From contig JAVSML010025538.1 of assembly GCA_038503035.1 (NCBI GenBank), positions 2,210,880 through 2,274,879 of the forward strand: DNA of 64,000 bases. The letters are read 5' to 3'. Origin of the DNA: Crocodylus rhombifer (taxonomy: Eukaryota > Chordata > Crocodylia > Crocodylidae). Under the pieces are notes generated by a model. The model was given only the letters and a program-made list of their open reading frames with translations. It had not been told where the DNA came from and searched no databases. The position numbers and the translations under genes are program-made. How positions within the stretch are numbered: position 1 is the first letter of the stretch; the number at the start of each line of letters is the position of its first letter. Positions 60,890 through 64,000 of this stretch are shown piece after piece.

Positions 60890-63150
60890 TATAATTTTGG
60901 GGTGCTCAACCTTCTGGCCCCTCAGCCTGGTGAGTGCTACAAGGTCAGTCCACAGGCCAGATCCCATGAGTGGGGTAGATGCATTGGCTAGAATCTGTGC
61001 ATAGCCTGAAAATGAAGTACTAAAAGGGTCTACATTTAGCATTCCTTTTACTTCTTCAACAGAGGCCTATCACAGTGCCCACCAGCCTGTCATCTCCACT
61101 CCTTAACTGAAGCAATTATTGGAGATTTTTCAGATCTCAAGGACAGCAAGAGTCCTATACTTAGACTGTAAGTTCTGTGGAAGAGGAGGATCTCCCTGTT
61201 TTCTGGGTTTGAATAGCAACTCCAAAAATGGAATGCTGATTATGACTGGGATTCCTAGGCACATCTGCAATCCAAATAAAATAATATTCTTTAAAAAAGA
61301 GACTCTGAGTTTGTATGTAAGGTAGAGTTTTCTAAGCAACTGGACTGAAAAGACGCAAGCAGTTTATGATAGGCAGGCTGTGGCAGAAAGCAGGTAGGGT
61401 TTATGATTACAGAAAGCCAAGTGAATGCAAGTATCCTGCATTATTAAAATGCTTGTAGAAGTCAGAAAACATATGAAAGTGGCTTTTGGAAAACTTTTTT
61501 GCTTGGTTAATCATTGGCTGTTTCATGAAACCCCACTGCAACTACATATAAACATAGTCGATTGATTTAAGGAAGCCAAATAAATAATTGAAGTCAATTA
61601 AAAGTGTGAGTTTGTCATGTAACAAATAAAAGCTGAAAGTATCAAATTTTTAATAAAAAACTGAAAACAGAATATTGGACTTAATTCATTTCATACATTT
61701 TAAGCATCTTGCTGAACTGAGGGTTTATGTTGATAGTGTATAAGGTTGTTAAAACTTTCCATCTGAGATTGAAGCTATTTTAATATTAATAGGTTCTTTA
61801 TGAGAATTTAATAACAAAGACATAGAATCTGTGTATTTTGATTCATGAAGGTTAATTACTTCTAACTGGTTGGTGAGGAAAAAAAAAATTGCATCTTAAT
61901 TCTGACCTTAACATTTTTGGATAAATGCAAAAGGGTAATAACTTGTAGCATTGTATTCAAGCATCTAAATCCGCCTTATATAATTTGCTTTGATGCGTTT
62001 AACCTGTTGCATGGTGCCAGTTGTACCAGGTACAATTTCTAGAACATGATTTTGTCATTATAGAAAGAACTAGGTAGGTCTCGAGGAAGTGCTGACATCT
62101 TTCAAGACTTCGTGGCTCATGTTTTCATTTTTTAATAAAACTACACCTGCAGATTATTTGAGAAACTCAACATTTTAAAAAGTTTAAGCTTCTTTATTGT
62201 GAAAAAATTCAAAACTTTAAAAACATGAACTCTAAAGACTCAAAAAAGTATACAAAGAAATTAACAATTCATCACTTTTTGAAACCTCATTTTTAATCAG
62301 ATCTCACAATTTTGTAAAGAATAACATGAATTTGGAAGTGTTCAAGTTGGCAATACATTACAATGAAACACCTCCATGACACTGTATTCATATAAGAGGG
62401 AACAGTTTCACAGCATAGAGATTGACAATGTATTGTATCAATAAATTATTTAATAACCCCCGAGGGCTCCTTAACATCCATCTTTAGTGAACTCTTCTAC
62501 TGTCATATCTGCAAGGCACCCACAGTGATGTCTGGCTGGTATCACAGTCATGATGACAGTTTTATTTAATTTAGGAAAATGTCATTTCAAAGAGTGTTCA
62601 AACCAAGCTGAGCAACAGTTAAGTTAGGTAATTATGGGGGGCTCCTTCATCTTATTTCCTTTCCTCTCTTACTTTGTGTCATGCTCACTATTTTTTCCTA
62701 AACAGGTTGGAAACTCTTCAGAGAAAAAGCTATTGGTTATTTAGCTTTTGAGAGATATCGCAATATAAACAGTAGCACCCTGAGATCTTCCTGCAGGGAA
62801 GAAAAAACATAGGGAATTCTTTTCAACTTTTCTCTCTGAGTTCAGACAGGAGCCAATAACATTTTTAGTTGCATTATGTAAATAATATTCTGGATCTAGT
62901 TATTCACATTTTCTTTGGGGATTTGAATTTTTAGGAGAGTTAGAAAAAGTAGCTTTAAAAAGAAAAAGAAAAGAAAAAAAGTTTCCCGGAACACAACAAC
63001 ATTAAAAAAAAATACAGTACATAGTTTCATTCTTGCAAGGCTTCTTGGCAGTCAATCCTATTCGTAAGTACGGATATCTTCAGCCACACAAACCCAGAGG
63101 CACATTATGGTACAACAGCATCTGCCCAGGACTTTTTTGATTCTCCAAAG
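60890..63150. other. mostly single-copy AT-rich DNA, no gene seen
   Basis: GGGGTGCTCAACCTTCTGGC at 60899 resembles a hAT-type MITE end and may be a remnant. The rest is AT-rich, with an A/G-rich run at 62955-62980. No exon supported. Confidence 0.45.
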
Positions 63151-63159
63151 CAGGTATGA

Positions 63160-64000
63160 CTTCTACCCACACAACTTCCTACCTCACTCTGAGCACCTCT
63201 ATTGCTCCAGTGCTCAGTAGTACCTAACTGCCCCTCCCATTTTTTCCTCCCCTCTTCAGCAGCAGTTACCTCTGTCTATAAGGGGAGACTCACCACCTGC
63301 TATGCCTAAAGTGAGTAACTCCCATGGATTCGAAAGCCAGGGGCTATATAAAGTGCCAAAGACAGTGCTGATGGCAGCCCGCCCCTCGCCCCAAGCACTT
63401 GCTCCTTGCCAGGTCCCCCTGGGTATACCCCACTGTCTGTGAGCAGGGGCTAGAAGCAAAATACTGCCCACTGATGCCACTTTATCTGGCCCAGCCCAAC
63501 ACCTCACACAGCCATTCCCTGCAGCTGCTGTCCCCAGGCCAGCAGGGGGAACCCAGGGATGGGAAAGGGAGCAGGGACCTGCCCACTGTCACTGGCACCA
63601 ATCCTGGCAGCCTGTGCAGGCTCTAGCTAAAGTGAAACATGAGCAACATGGCATCTCTCCTGCCCCCAGTCAGCTGGAAACAATGGCAGTGGCAGATGGG
63701 TCCCTGTGGCGAGAGGCAGGGAATGAGAGGTAAAACCCTGAAACTTATCCCTGAAAGCAAGACCACAGGTCAGGTTATGGGACCTACCAAGCTGGGAGGG
63801 GGAGGCTGTGATAATGAGGGACACCTGGGCAGAGTCATTAGCAGTCTGTCCCGAGCTGATAAAGGCAAGCACAGGAACCCAGAAGGAAGGAGAGAAAAAG
63901 ATGGAGAGACCAGAGGGAATGACTATTAGGAAAGGGGCATAATTTCTGGAGAGAGTGCAGCAAGGACCATAACAGGAAGAGGCTTAAGAAGTTATCCCAA
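63160..64000. repeat. GC-rich unclassified block at window edge
   Basis: GC-rich from 63370 to 63700, then purine-rich (GGAAGGAGAGAAAAAGATGG near 63885). It looks like part of an interspersed repeat cut off by the window edge. No domain seen in the frames. Confidence 0.35.

Overview
This window looks like nuclear DNA from a reptile, most likely a crocodilian. It is AT-rich, gene-poor, single-copy sequence with many interspersed repeats. The repeats are CR1 LINE copies (several ending in the typical 3' tail of short TCTATGA-type repeats), a Penelope-like element (PLE) with a GIY-YIG endonuclease remnant, hAT and Tigger-type DNA transposons, and MITEs whose ends carry 'CTACATGAGATGC'-type sequence. 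The crocodilian call rests on this mix and on remembered CR1 3' ends; no database was searched. I found no intact protein-coding gene, no rRNA or tRNA gene and no CRISPR. The window is either intergenic or inside a very large intron.

Layout. 0.5-1.5 kb: a fold-back hAT element with a perfect 8-bp target duplication. 4.6-5.1, 10.6-12.1 and 54.7-55.4 kb: three GC-rich copies of one unclassified repeat family. 5.9-6.7 and 7.9-8.2 kb: minus-strand CR1 fragments. 8.77-9.51 kb: a second hAT element. 14.6 kb: a possible small exon on the minus strand. 14.9-15.8 kb: MITE-type DNA with a large hairpin. 15.8-22.1 kb: mostly single-copy DNA with one assembly gap. 23.4-25.1 kb: a decayed BED-finger hAT transposase gene, followed by a PLE fragment, a 267-bp duplication and the right end of another hAT element (to 26.6 kb). 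26.9-30.2 kb: CR1 sequence including a segment inverted in place and an unrelated insertion. 30.7-31.5 kb: a fourth hAT family member.

33.6-35.05 kb: a PLE remnant between inverted terminal repeats, with a CR1 tail nested in one of them. 35.9-36.3 kb: a Tigger-like MITE with TA duplications. 36.8-37.1 kb: an open frame behind a good splice acceptor. 39.4-39.9 kb: a long inverted repeat. 43.8-45.1 kb: a perfect hairpin, a 50-bp tandem array and a MITE. 45.3-45.6 kb: a CR1 fragment. 45.6-54.7 kb: mostly single-copy DNA with two TIR elements. 55.7-59.4 kb: a CR1 cluster in which a younger copy seems to sit inside an older one, with a second assembly gap. 60.4-60.7 kb: another fold-back element. 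61-64 kb: single-copy DNA grading into GC-rich repeat.

The genes do not form a pathway; the window is a record of transposition. The best second-look items are a hAT family with GATTCA-rich ends and an internal ~150-bp array whose copy number differs between copies, several fold-back elements, a CR1 copy with an inversion like that made by twin priming, and two unproven exon candidates.
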